NCBI RefSeq assembly: GCF_000621505.1
Contig: NZ_KK211294.1
Location: 130,100-194,099, forward strand
Reading direction: 5' to 3'
DNA length: 64,000 bases
DNA from: Ruminiclostridium cellobioparum DSM 1351 = ATCC 15832
GTDB taxonomy: Bacteria > Bacillota > Clostridia > Acetivibrionales > DSM-1351
The translations under genes were made by a program, and so were the position numbers. The notes under the pieces were generated by a model. The model worked only from the letters and a program-made list of their open reading frames with translations. It did not search any database and was not told where the DNA came from. Of the stretch, positions 57,301 to 64,000 are shown in pieces (position 1 is the first letter of the stretch; each line of letters opens with the position of its first letter).

Positions 57301-58741
57301 TTATCAAAGGGATCTGGAAGGTATATGGGAGTCAGAACAGAATGGAATTGCTGTTATCATACCAACAAAGGATATTATCCTGAAGGCAAAGAGTGAGAAA
57401 GAGAGCATTGAAACCATGCTCAGGAAGCTTCAGAAGGATATTGGGGATTTAACTGCAAGAATATCAAATGCAGAGGGTAAAAAAGGAGAAATTCTCAAAG
57501 GTATTTCTGCAAATGAAACAAAGGAGCTGACCGTTTATGATAGTGAAGAGAAATATCAGGACGAAATCAGATTTACCGTCGAACTGATTGAAAGCTACAG
57601 TAAGGAAATTATAATTCTTGAGGGTGAACTGAAAAAACTAAATAGTGAAAGTATAAAAATGAGCTCCCAGGCAGATTATTATGATTCCTTTATCAGAAGG
57701 ACCGGTGTAACTACGGATTCCGCAGCCATTGCCTCAGAACTGAAGGATTTCAGGACATTTGAGGAAGAATATGTACTGCTGGAAAGAGCTATTAATCGTC
57801 AGTGTGAAAAATGGAGTGAAAGAATTACGTCCATCCGCCAGGAAACAACGGCCTTTGTAATAACTGAGCCTCTGGAGGAGCTTTCCAAAATCAGCCGTCC
57901 GGATACTGCAGCCCAGTGCAGGGAGCGTCAGCAGGCTTTCCGGGAGTATGTAAGCAATATTGACCAGCAGATGCAGAAAATCAGTAGTGACATATTGCAG
58001 TTGGAAAGCTACCAGCAGGATTTCACCCGCAGATGCATTCAGAGGGCTGAACTGGTTCTGGGGCATCTGAGGAAGATGGAAACTCTTTCGAAAATAGAGG
58101 TTAACGGAAGACGGGTAAATATGATTGAAGTAAAAATGAATGACTTCGAGGATAAAGAAAAGCAATTGCGCATGAAGAACCATATTGAAGGCATTGTCAG
58201 AGAAATAAGTGAAGATGGAGCTGTTGACAGAAAGCGTGTGGCATTAAAGCTTTCCACCAAGGAACTGCTTGCCCAGATTGTGGATATGGATAAAGCTGTC
58301 GTCAGACTCTATAAAATTGAAAGCATACCCGAAAATTCCCGTTTCTACAGGTGGGAATATGCCGTTGGTTCCGAGGGCCAGAATAATTCACTGTACTTTA
58401 TTTTTGCGGCCTGCCTCATATCATTTATAAGAATGCTGTCCATAACCAATACTTCTCTGAAAACCAAAAAGGTAATCATTGCGGACAATCCTTTTGGAGC
58501 CACATCGGCAGTCTATCTGTGGGAGCCCATGTTTCAGATAATGAAGCAAAACCATATCCAGCTTATTGCTCCGGGACACAGAATTCCCAGAGAGATAACC
58601 TCTAGGTTCGGAGTGAGCTATCTCCTGAATCAGGATATTCTCCAGGACGGCAGAATGAGAGTGGTGGTAAAGGATGTGCGGGTTGAAGAAGATGAGGAAG
58701 TAATGCAGTATATGAATCCGGAGCAGTTGACGCTGATTTAG
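54353..58741 (+). CDS. jetC: Wadjet protein JetC, SMC/MukB-like ATPase
   Basis: A 1462-residue SMC-like ATPase. Walker A is ENGGGKSLLLL (Lys43) near the N-terminus; long coiled coils fill about 270-1300; the C-terminal head has an NSLYFIFAACLISFIRML region and Walker B VIIADNPFG (Asp1378). The residue after the Walker B aspartate is Asn, not the catalytic Glu usual in SMC proteins. JetC dimers extrude DNA loops and sense small circles, after which JetD cuts. It is the last gene of the operon. Confidence 0.92.
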   Translation: MPHIKEIRLVNVHFNNATQFYDDFRMKLEGKNATYDLENGGGKSLLLLMLLQTVLPKSYLRKEKPVSLLFQGGKDRTSHVAVEWILEEGSDYKYLLTGFSARKRRGTVSGGAAVEDDENVTAGDIEHINWCVFYNDKKITGIKSVPMCSGESGKKTYAGFDDIRKFIQQVRQKGLPAEVFEGIDRYQSFISGQQLIPAEWNIIKGINSGENSIEAYFRQNPTSRKLIENQFVKIIEDVEALNKGEKNNEESLLLADTLIEIRKRLSEYLKLKGHMTEFEKIKEYYTEFGTRNNELLESFLRFEEYKHQAAAVRNLIGQKLQQLKSSESETLKKTEENKAGVAEGNTLLKLLQAGLVTFEITGLKKDRDRLESEYSTLQEEHKEQKEKYFGVMALEEYGEYRKAKSRMLEAHKSLSLLLTDKDKANLEYGETAGKLKYLLNQNLVRFHATEAGLKTTLDGNVIERKLKNDELMELIGKEAGLEAEIKPLVNIDIELRGLLDILNKYFIKNGDMDALLEPQKLIEATEKHKFEHEEQQAAVVQRINDIGTRLQVLDVNIEKIKGEIRLSEQAKAVHDQWLMKYQEEFESLRQRTLGFNKNSLEEYSEELEVQIEREALKKLEYEIEIGRLKQKKQLSEKRGYYVPNEELITFSEALSTKCEYVKLGIDWIAESGSVEKKEAILDELPFLPFSVIVDGKSFERLKNGRIKTEFSSDYPIPLVNLETLRGLKDPAKGDIFYVCSFSELLISDNKFIQYMQGIEDRLVVLDKEAEVADTRIVSLREDLNTLLLFMREHKKQVVEENIKKAERLAGDIAENNKKLTSVGKEKTQLINEKTQTGEMLSQLLVLISKAAEKLEKLRNLIKHQQEQNQIRKELSEKKEAQEAVQKAKARITNEIAALDAKTQQLQEELQGLRLQLHDLEMEGKAVESFAELANVQQLEEVRSDFNSLQAAMGGQLADENRLRRDIKDYQERLSNSGDRIKRDYQRDLEGIWESEQNGIAVIIPTKDIILKAKSEKESIETMLRKLQKDIGDLTARISNAEGKKGEILKGISANETKELTVYDSEEKYQDEIRFTVELIESYSKEIIILEGELKKLNSESIKMSSQADYYDSFIRRTGVTTDSAAIASELKDFRTFEEEYVLLERAINRQCEKWSERITSIRQETTAFVITEPLEELSKISRPDTAAQCRERQQAFREYVSNIDQQMQKISSDILQLESYQQDFTRRCIQRAELVLGHLRKMETLSKIEVNGRRVNMIEVKMNDFEDKEKQLRMKNHIEGIVREISEDGAVDRKRVALKLSTKELLAQIVDMDKAVVRLYKIESIPENSRFYRWEYAVGSEGQNNSLYFIFAACLISFIRMLSITNTSLKTKKVIIADNPFGATSAVYLWEPMFQIMKQNHIQLIAPGHRIPREITSRFGVSYLLNQDILQDGRMRVVVKDVRVEEDEEVMQYMNPEQLTLI

Positions 58742-58795
58742 TGCTGATGGAATGTCTGCATATACGCTGTCACGATGCTCATTGATTGGGCAGGA

Positions 58796-58824
58796 TAGAC
58801 AAATAATTTCAATGGTAGTATAAT
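58796..58824 (+). promoter_or_regulatory. promoter of the toxin-antitoxin pair
   Basis: TAGACA (58796-58801) and a perfect TATAAT (58819-58824) are separated by 17 bp, 49 bp upstream of the antitoxin start. Confidence 0.7.
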
Positions 58825-58851
58825 AAGCATATTATAAGCATATAATACTAC
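58815..58851. promoter_or_regulatory. antitoxin operator, inverted repeat
   Basis: GTAGTATAATA at 58815-58825 and TATAATACTAC at 58841-58851 form a near-perfect 11-bp inverted repeat that covers the -10 box. Two AGCATATxATA half-units repeat between the arms. Phd/YefM antitoxins repress their own promoters at such sites. Confidence 0.65.
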
Positions 58852-58873
58852 TATATGAGAGGTGGTTTACATA

Positions 58874-59158
58874 ATGAACATCAAACCTTCTGCAGCAATT
58901 AGGAAGAATTACAACGAAATATCTGAGATATGCAAACATTCAGGAGAACCCGTTTTTCTCACTAAAAATGGCGAGGGTGATCTTGTGGTCATGGATATCG
59001 AAACCTTTGCAAGAAGGGAGAGCATGCTCAAATTGCGGGAAAACCTTATCGTCGCGGAAGAAGGAAGGTTATACGGGAAGCCCGGTCATACCATTGATGA
59101 GGTGTCTGAAATGATGAAAGTCGCTGTCCGTGAGGTGCTGGATGGACAACGAAAATAA
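58874..59158 (+). CDS. Phd/YefM-family antitoxin
   Basis: A 94-residue protein with the Phd/YefM fold: IKPSAAIRKNYNEISEICKHSGEPVFLTKNGEGDLVVMDIETF is the DNA-binding half, the C-terminal 45 residues wrap the toxin. The ATG at 58874 follows AGAGGTGG; the GTG at 58862 lies inside that site. It overlaps the toxin gene by 17 bp and lies between the Wadjet operon and the second tRNA-Ala. Confidence 0.9.
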   Translation: MNIKPSAAIRKNYNEISEICKHSGEPVFLTKNGEGDLVVMDIETFARRESMLKLRENLIVAEEGRLYGKPGHTIDEVSEMMKVAVREVLDGQRK

Positions 59159-59459
59159 AAGCTATCGGGTGATTATTTCCGACGAAGCCACTCAGATGCT
59201 GGTATCTCATGCACGGTTTCTGGCACAGGTAAGCGAGTCGGCGGCGTTGCGTCTGATTGAAGTCTTTCAGGAAAAAACTCAATCTTTGGAAGTGTTTCCG
59301 GAACGAAACCCGTGGCTGTCTGACCCTCTGATTCCATCAGGGAAATACCGAAAGCTCCTGATAGAAAAGCGATACCTGTTGATTTATAAAATTAGTGGAA
59401 GTACTGTTTACATTGATGCGGTTGTGGACACCCGACAGGATTATGGTTGGTTGTTATAA
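59142..59459 (+). CDS. RelE/ParE-family toxin
   Basis: A 105-residue protein of the RelE/ParE superfamily. The core YRVIISDEATQMLVSHARFLAQVS, FPERNPWLSD, YRKLLIEKRYLLIYKI and a C-terminal VVDTRQDYGWLL show the usual helix pair and sheet. RelE members cut mRNA on the ribosome and ParE members poison gyrase; the class cannot be fixed from sequence. The ATG at 59142 has GAGG about 7 bp upstream. Confidence 0.88.
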   Translation: MDNENKSYRVIISDEATQMLVSHARFLAQVSESAALRLIEVFQEKTQSLEVFPERNPWLSDPLIPSGKYRKLLIEKRYLLIYKISGSTVYIDAVVDTRQDYGWLL

Positions 59460-59588
59460 GTAAAATGCACAGGGTATTCTATTTATAACAGAAAATTCAC
59501 AATATTTTCTATCTTCAGATACATTTTTGCTTGTATTTACATTTTCCTGCGCTAATATTATGGCTTTCTTGTTATGGTTTAATTATGT

Positions 59589-59680
59589 GGGGGTGCACAC
59601 CCGACATATCGGGAGCGCGAATAAATGGGAAGGCCCTCGGATGAATGGCATTCATTAAAAATCAAGAAATGCAGTGATTG
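59589..59680 (+). pseudogene. decayed tRNA-Ala-like copy
   Basis: GGGGGTG at 59589 equals the acceptor start of the intact tRNA at 50212, and ATGAATGGCATTCAT at 59641-59655 is a complete anticodon arm with anticodon GGC. The D-arm is scrambled and the T-arm and CCA end are missing. Downstream bases (AAAATC...GCAGTGATTGCAA) also resemble those after the next decayed copy. Confidence 0.55.
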
Positions 59681-59713
59681 CAATGCTTTGAAAGATTACA
59701 GACAACATAATAT

Positions 59714-59803
59714 GGGGGTGTAGCTCACATGGGAGAGTGTCACACTAGCCTGTCCCCCGAATGACTGGCATTCACGGCAAAATCGCAAAAAGCGGTGATT
59801 GTA
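59714..59803 (+). pseudogene. decayed tRNA-Ala-like copy
   Basis: GGGGGTGTAGCTCACATGGG and the following GAGAGTG reproduce the first 27 bases of tRNA-Ala almost exactly. The sequence then breaks off; CGAATGACTGGCATTCA at 59758-59774 resembles an anticodon arm and recurs exactly at 60006-60022. No T-arm or CCA end follows. Confidence 0.65.
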
Positions 59804-59843
59804 ACATATACAAAGTTCTGGATGAGCGAAAATGGAAATATAT

Positions 59844-59919
59844 GGGGCTATAACTCAGCTGGGAGAGTGCCACAATGGCATTGTGGAAGTCGAGAGTTCG
59901 AATCTCTTTAGCTCCACCA
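59844..59919 (+). tRNA. tRNA-Ala (anticodon GGC), second copy
   Basis: A complete 76-nt cloverleaf: acceptor GGGGCTA/TAGCTCC, D-stem ACTC/GAGT, anticodon stem CCACA/TGTGG around ATGGCAT (anticodon GGC), T-stem GAGAG/CTCTT with TTCGAAT, and encoded CCA. It differs from the first tRNA-Ala in most stems by compensated changes, so it is not a recent copy, yet the flanking terminator is identical. Confidence 0.94.
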
Positions 59920-59930
59920 AGAAACACAGT

Positions 59931-59957
59931 AACCGCAAGGCTTTCAGCCTTGCGGTT
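59931..59957 (+). terminator. tRNA-Ala terminator, second copy
   Basis: An 11-bp perfect stem AACCGCAAGGC / GCCTTGCGGTT with loop TTTCA, the same hairpin as at 50298. Confidence 0.8.
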
Positions 59958-60022
59958 TACTATTATATGAATGAGAAGGCCGGATACTTGATAGAATTTT
60001 GCAGGCGAATGACTGGCATTCA
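59931..60022 (+). repeat. island direct repeat, right copy
   Basis: Positions 59931-59978 are identical to 50299-50346, and the next 42 bp are closely similar. It ends with CGAATGACTGGCATTCA, shared exactly with 59758-59774. The following 97 bp to the end of the VWA gene show no gene. Confidence 0.85.
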
Positions 60023-60119
60023 AATCTAACAATTTGTAAGAATAATAACTTGTTCAGCATTTCAATAGCTTCAGCCAAGCGCTTATAAGCAAACAGATCC
60101 ATGATTAGGACGGTCAAAG

Positions 60120-61925
60120 CTAACTGAAACGAAAAACCTTTCCCTTCGGTAAAAATGGCAAATTGCTGCCTTTGGGTAATAAAAATGCGTGCTCTCTATG
60201 GATTTTTAAAGGCTCGCAGTACCCATCGGTTATAATAAGAAGGGGCCCATCTGTTGGGAAGTCCTCGGCTTTTTCAAGCAAATCTATTCCAGGCTGTAAT
60301 ACAGTCCCTCCACGTCCCTTAACTTTTACACTCTCAGCTATTGCTTCCGGAGCCATATACCCCTGATCATACGCAGCAGCATCACAAAAAACCACCCGGA
60401 CATAAGGTACATCACGCGAAATGCTGTAGCTGGCAATTGTACCTAATGCCTTTGCCAGCAAGGAGCGGTCCATGGAACCTGAGGTATCCAGAATGACGCC
60501 GTAAGTCCGTCCCTCCTCGGAACCTGCCGCGGGAATCCAGCGGGGGCGGGGTATATTTGGAGTAGATGATTGGCGCCTGCTTGGGCGTGCATATGAACGT
60601 ACTTTTTCCAAGGGGGAGAAGTAATTGTCAAACCACTGTGCAAGCTCAACATCCCAGGGGACGGGAGGCTGGCTTAGAGCACGGATTTCTTCAATAAGTC
60701 CGGCGGGAATATACCCGCGTCCTTGTTCCTCATGGTAGGAAAGCCCCTGGCTTAAGGAACGTCTGTAAAAATCATCAAGATTGATTCCATCGCCTGTAGT
60801 CCACCAGTCTGAAGGTTCTTTCTCAAGAATATCACCAAGGCCAATACCCCTTAATGTAGCTAACTTCCTGTAGGTACGGATATCAAGGACAATCCGGTCG
60901 TAGATAGACTCAGCAGAAAGACCCTTAAGATCAGGATCATACAGTGTACCTATTTTGGGTAGCTCTCCAAGACCCATTTCGACAAGCCATCCGTTGATTA
61001 CATAATCGCAAGCAATATTCCATAAATATGGCTCCCGGCCCTGACACCGTGCCTGATGTCGCAGACCTACATGCAGGAGCTCATGAGCCATGACAAAGCG
61101 GCACTCATATTCATCCAACCCGGCAGCAGGATTTATATAGATTTCTTTCACATATGCATTCACTGCTGCTACAGAAATGTCCATACGTGTACAGACAACA
61201 GGGTCCTCAATGAGTGTAAAACCGGCAGCGAGAGCACCTAATAGGGGAAAGCTGCTGATAAACCAGTTCTTAGCCCGGACAACGGCTGTGATACACTCCT
61301 TCTCAGCACCAAGAAAAGGCTCCAAGCCCCCGGCAACATTTACTGCACTGGTTACAGCCATGGAAAGACCTTTGGCAAAACAGGAGATCCAGTCCATTTT
61401 CCGACCGGCCCAGTCAGTCTTTTCCGCTGCCATAACCATATCACCACAGGTTGGCCCTGCAGTACCAAATCCGCTTAAAGTAGGTGGTATGCCTCTTTCA
61501 AGGAAATCCTTAAAAAGCCTCTCTTCAGTAGGTGCGGAAAAATCAACGGCATACTGCAAATCTGTAGGTGCACGACCCAGCTTCATATCAGACAAGAAAC
61601 GAGCAATAAAGCAGTCACAGGCTGTATTCCATTTGATAAGGTCATCTTTATCTTGAAAATGACCTAAGCCTAAATGGAGCAGGCAATGGGCAATGACATA
61701 GGCCCACTCCAACGGCTCTCCGCGTCTTTTCGGATGAACATGGAGATAGCCGTTTCTTGTTATTACTGCCCAACCGTTTTCAGGGCATAAGTTGCCTTCT
61801 CTTCGCACATCATGAATATGCGAAAGGAGCGGGGAGAACATTGGATGCTGCTTAATCATGTTATATCCCTGAACATAGTTTTCATAGGCAATATCATGCT
61901 GCTGAACATTCTTTTTCTTTCCCAT
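60120..61925 (-). CDS. metallopeptidase-fold and VWA-domain protein (DUF2201)
   Basis: A 601-residue protein with a DUF2201 N-terminal zinc-peptidase-like part, including HCLLHLGLGH near residue 92 and MAHELLHVGLRH near residue 285, and a C-terminal VWA-like domain with the MIDAS start ILDTSGSMD. VWA proteins paired with MoxR ATPases act together on a target complex, much like metal-chelatase or chaperone systems. The gene lies 3 bp after the MoxR gene, and the pair follows prfH. The client is unknown. Confidence 0.85.
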   Translation of the reverse strand: MGKKKNVQQHDIAYENYVQGYNMIKQHPMFSPLLSHIHDVRREGNLCPENGWAVITRNGYLHVHPKRRGEPLEWAYVIAHCLLHLGLGHFQDKDDLIKWNTACDCFIARFLSDMKLGRAPTDLQYAVDFSAPTEERLFKDFLERGIPPTLSGFGTAGPTCGDMVMAAEKTDWAGRKMDWISCFAKGLSMAVTSAVNVAGGLEPFLGAEKECITAVVRAKNWFISSFPLLGALAAGFTLIEDPVVCTRMDISVAAVNAYVKEIYINPAAGLDEYECRFVMAHELLHVGLRHQARCQGREPYLWNIACDYVINGWLVEMGLGELPKIGTLYDPDLKGLSAESIYDRIVLDIRTYRKLATLRGIGLGDILEKEPSDWWTTGDGINLDDFYRRSLSQGLSYHEEQGRGYIPAGLIEEIRALSQPPVPWDVELAQWFDNYFSPLEKVRSYARPSRRQSSTPNIPRPRWIPAAGSEEGRTYGVILDTSGSMDRSLLAKALGTIASYSISRDVPYVRVVFCDAAAYDQGYMAPEAIAESVKVKGRGGTVLQPGIDLLEKAEDFPTDGPLLIITDGYCEPLKIHREHAFLLPKGSNLPFLPKGKVFRFS

Positions 61926-61928
61926 TGT

Positions 61929-62990
61929 TTACGCTTCTTTCCTTTCTACCAGTCTTGGAAGGTCACGTACAATATCAACCATAAACCATCCGGGCAGGCC
62001 TTCATCTTCACCTTGCCTTGATACGACCATCTGGGCTATTTCAAGACTGATGGACGCTAATTCCTTAATTAGGGCTTTAGCTCTATGTGCCAGTTTTTTC
62101 TGCTTTTCATTCATTACTTCCTTCTCATCAGGCAACTGCTTGATTAACTGTGCACGGAAGGATTGAGAAAGAAAATACAGAATATCTCTGTCTTCGGGTT
62201 TATGGGGCCATCTTTCATCACCATCCATGATGGCGGACAACTGGTACCTGTTTTTTATCTGCTTGATAAATGCCTTGAACTGACCTGCATGATGTGGTGA
62301 AAGACAGCCGTATGCCATTATTTCAAGCGCTTCATCGGTTATTCCTTCTCCATACTCATGGAGAGCATCACTAAGCATATGCCATGAACGCGGGGTGGAG
62401 AAGGGCTCTTCATGCTTTGGTGGCTGCGTCCAGAGATGATCCGGGCGTAAATTGATATATTCAATAATATAAGGATGTATTTCATTTACAGAGGCCCATT
62501 CCAGCCAATCCTTATGGGAGACCTTTAGCTGGACATGCATCATGCGGTTGATCAATGCTGAGGACATAGGCTTGACAATAGCACTGTCCTGCGCTCTGTT
62601 ACCGGCACCGACAACGATAGAGCCCTTAGGAAGTTCATACTCACCGATTCTGTGTTCCTGAATCAGACTGTAAAATGCCTTCTGGACCTCCTGACTGCAT
62701 GCATTCAGTTCGTCAAGGAAGAGACAATACGGTTCTTTCCTTGCGATCATCTTCGGGGGGCAGAACTGGCTTACTCCATCCAGGATTTGGGGAACACCAA
62801 TGATATCCTCCGGCGCCAATTGACTTCCGAGCAGGGAAACACAGGGAAGACCCAATGATTCGGCAAACTGCTGCACCAGTGTGGACTTGCCGATGCCTGG
62901 AGGTCCCCAGATGAAGACCGGACGAACTACTGCTATATTCAGCAGCAGTTCGGATAACTGTTTTTGTGTTACTGTGGCGGATATATTCAT
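61929..62990 (-). CDS. MoxR-type AAA+ ATPase
   Basis: A 353-residue AAA+ ATPase with Walker A GPPGIGKST near residue 32, Walker B LFLDELNAC, sensor 1 GAGNRAQDS and a C-terminal helical lid. It should work with the VWA/metallopeptidase protein encoded next. It starts 3 bp after prfH, with GGAATAGGT upstream, so all three genes form one operon. Confidence 0.9.
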   Translation of the reverse strand: MNISATVTQKQLSELLLNIAVVRPVFIWGPPGIGKSTLVQQFAESLGLPCVSLLGSQLAPEDIIGVPQILDGVSQFCPPKMIARKEPYCLFLDELNACSQEVQKAFYSLIQEHRIGEYELPKGSIVVGAGNRAQDSAIVKPMSSALINRMMHVQLKVSHKDWLEWASVNEIHPYIIEYINLRPDHLWTQPPKHEEPFSTPRSWHMLSDALHEYGEGITDEALEIMAYGCLSPHHAGQFKAFIKQIKNRYQLSAIMDGDERWPHKPEDRDILYFLSQSFRAQLIKQLPDEKEVMNEKQKKLAHRAKALIKELASISLEIAQMVVSRQGEDEGLPGWFMVDIVRDLPRLVERKEA

Positions 62991-62993
62991 GTA

Positions 62994-63638
62994 TTACCTA
63001 TTCCTTTCAAAATACACCATTTGCTTAAGCCTGAACTCTTTACCTTCATAAACCCTGAGAGGGTTTCCCCTTTCGAGAGTATTATGCTGCATCCACATTA
63101 CTCTTTTATGGTTTGAAAAACATTCATCATTCTTAGCTTTGATAAGGTTTGACAACCGGCTTAAAGCCAGCTTTTTATTCATGTATTGAGATCTTTCCTC
63201 GCTTGCTGTTGAAGTCAGGCCGGTAGGAAGGTGAAATGCTCTGACGGCAGTTTCGACCTTATTAACGTTCTGGCCTCCCGGACCTGAACTTCTCATGGAT
63301 TCGAACCGTACATCCTTTTCTGAAAAAGATAGTCTATCCGGGTGTTCAAATACTTCAATATTGATAAACCAGTTCTTCCGCCTGTGGTTAGGACGGTACG
63401 GGCTTGTGCAAACCCACAGGATGGTGCCACTGCTTATTTCATTAAGAGAATTATCGTCTGGGGCTTCCAAGGATAATAGCACGGATTGTAAGTTTCCTGT
63501 TACATGTCCGGGTACTGCAGCTAAGACGTTGGCTTTTATATCTTTTTTATTGCATTCTTTCCTGAATGCTTCCAGGAAAAGGCTCACCGCAAGCTCACAT
63601 TCATCGGGACCCTTTCCGGAGCTTATTTGTATCCACAT
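62994..63638 (-). CDS. prfH: peptide chain release factor H
   Basis: A 214-residue release-factor-like protein with GGQ at 121-123 in SSGPGGQNVNKVETAVRA. The domain that reads stop codons in RF1/RF2 is replaced by a short N-terminal domain, as in PrfH. PrfH is known to release stalled peptide from ribosomes whose 16S decoding centre has been cut, so that RtcB2 can reseal the RNA. No rtcB is seen in the window. The ribosome site TAGGAGG is strong. Confidence 0.9.
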   Translation of the reverse strand: MWIQISSGKGPDECELAVSLFLEAFRKECNKKDIKANVLAAVPGHVTGNLQSVLLSLEAPDDNSLNEISSGTILWVCTSPYRPNHRRKNWFINIEVFEHPDRLSFSEKDVRFESMRSSGPGGQNVNKVETAVRAFHLPTGLTSTASEERSQYMNKKLALSRLSNLIKAKNDECFSNHKRVMWMQHNTLERGNPLRVYEGKEFRLKQMVYFERNR

Positions 63639-63666
63639 AAATCCTCCTATGCTTTATAATAATACT

Positions 63667-63691
63667 CTCGAAAACTCCAATAGCTTTCGAG
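63667..63691. promoter_or_regulatory. inverted repeat upstream of prfH
   Basis: CTCGAAA (63667-63673) and TTTCGAG (63685-63691) form a 7-bp inverted repeat 29 bp before the prfH start. On the reverse strand, TTGGAG and TATAAA at 16-bp spacing lie at this place, so it may be an operator overlapping the prfH promoter. Confidence 0.4.
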
Positions 63692-63777
63692 CTCTATGTT
63701 TTAAGATGCAATTTTCTTCTCGCACCTCTAACATTCTCCAGTTTTTTACTTTAAATTTTCCAACAACATTTACCAGT

Positions 63778-63797
63778 AGTAACCATATATGGTTACT
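63778..63797. promoter_or_regulatory. 20-bp perfect palindrome between divergent genes
   Basis: AGTAACCATATATGGTTACT is a perfect palindrome midway between prfH (reverse) and the gene starting at 63884 (forward). TTGACA follows at 63805. It is a good candidate operator for a dimeric regulator. Confidence 0.6.
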
Positions 63798-63883
63798 GTA
63801 CACCTTGACATTAGCTTCCAAAAATTTGAAAACCACAGCGTATGGTATTAATTGCCATAACACTGGTTTTGGAGGCTATATTA

Positions 63884-64000
63884 ATGTTGTGTAATTGGAA
63901 CTCTCATGTAGACTATCAAAAGAAACTTCTGCTGGATTTGATTCTGTTTTCTGAAATTGAAAAAAGCAGGGTGGTCTCTTTGGAAAAGTCTCTATCCAAA
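63884..64000 (+). CDS. start of an unidentified divergent gene, cut by the window end
   Basis: An ATG at 63884 has a strong GGAGG 8 bp upstream, and the frame stays open for 39 codons to the window end. The residues (MLCNWNSHVDYQKKLLLDLI then LFSEIEKSRVVSLEKSL) are helical and could be the start of a helix-turn-helix regulator, but too little is seen to assign a family. Its divergent position to prfH would suit a regulator. Confidence 0.55.
   Translation, partial: MLCNWNSHVDYQKKLLLDLILFSEIEKSRVVSLEKSLSK

Noticed and set aside
59772..60032. 86-codon reverse frame and a 65-codon forward frame over the second tRNA-Ala
   Set aside because: Both read through the tRNA (ALSQLSYSP and GAITQLGECHNG patterns), classic spurious translations.

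Overview
The window looks like a low-to-moderate GC Gram-positive anaerobe of class Clostridia. Supporting signs are strong AGGAGG-type ribosome sites, frequent TTG and GTG starts, lipoprotein ABC transporters, YesMN-type two-component control, and the housekeeping run priA-def-fmt-DUF116-Zn protease-rsmB-rlmN-prpC-prkC-rsgA-rpe-thiN that is typical of Clostridia. A cellulolytic or other saccharolytic clostridium is plausible, but the sequence alone does not fix the species.

Positions 1-18268 are a sugar region. It starts with the tail of an aldose-epimerase-like gene and a TipA-type MerR regulator. The regulator has a 19-bp-spacer promoter and an internal in-frame start that should give a TipAS-like short protein. 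A forward operon follows (1882-10855): split transketolase, HAD phosphatase, arabinose-5-phosphate-isomerase-like SIS/CBS protein, family 2 glycosyltransferase, DeoC aldolase, two Gfo/Idh dehydrogenases and a sugar or nucleoside MFS carrier. I do not recognise this combination as a named pathway. A YesMN-like sensor and regulator pair (reverse strand) faces a LplB/YtcP/LipO-type sugar ABC importer.

Positions 18386-32174 hold a nitrogen-scavenging region, most likely for guanidine. It comprises two pairs of DUF1989 proteins (carboxyguanidine deiminase type), a PucR regulator, two PII proteins of NifI1/NifI2 type, a NitT/TauT-type ABC importer, a biotin-dependent urea/guanidine carboxylase and an allophanate hydrolase. 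From pucR on, all genes are closely spaced and end at one strong terminator. I found no guanidine riboswitch. The NifI-type pair without nitrogenase genes is the most unusual part.

Positions 32522-36203 contain a tandem OB-fold SSB-like protein, then a type II NADH dehydrogenase fused to a DoxX-like membrane domain, divergent from EetA-like and EetB-like genes. These three correspond to the core of the flavin-based extracellular electron transfer locus. Positions 36293-49994 are the housekeeping run, followed by a YbaK-type tRNA deacylase.

Positions 50048-60022 look like a defence island. Two intact tRNA-Ala(GGC) genes, each followed by the same terminator and about 90 bp of related flank, bracket a Wadjet-type operon in the order jetD-jetA-jetB-jetC and a Phd/RelE-type toxin-antitoxin pair. 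At least three decayed tRNA-Ala-like copies lie next to the intact ones. No integrase is visible.

Positions 60120-63638 (reverse strand) encode PrfH (release factor H), a MoxR-like AAA+ ATPase and a metallopeptidase-fold/VWA protein as a tight operon, with no RtcB ligase in view. A divergent gene begins at 63884 and runs off the end, with a 20-bp perfect palindrome between the two.
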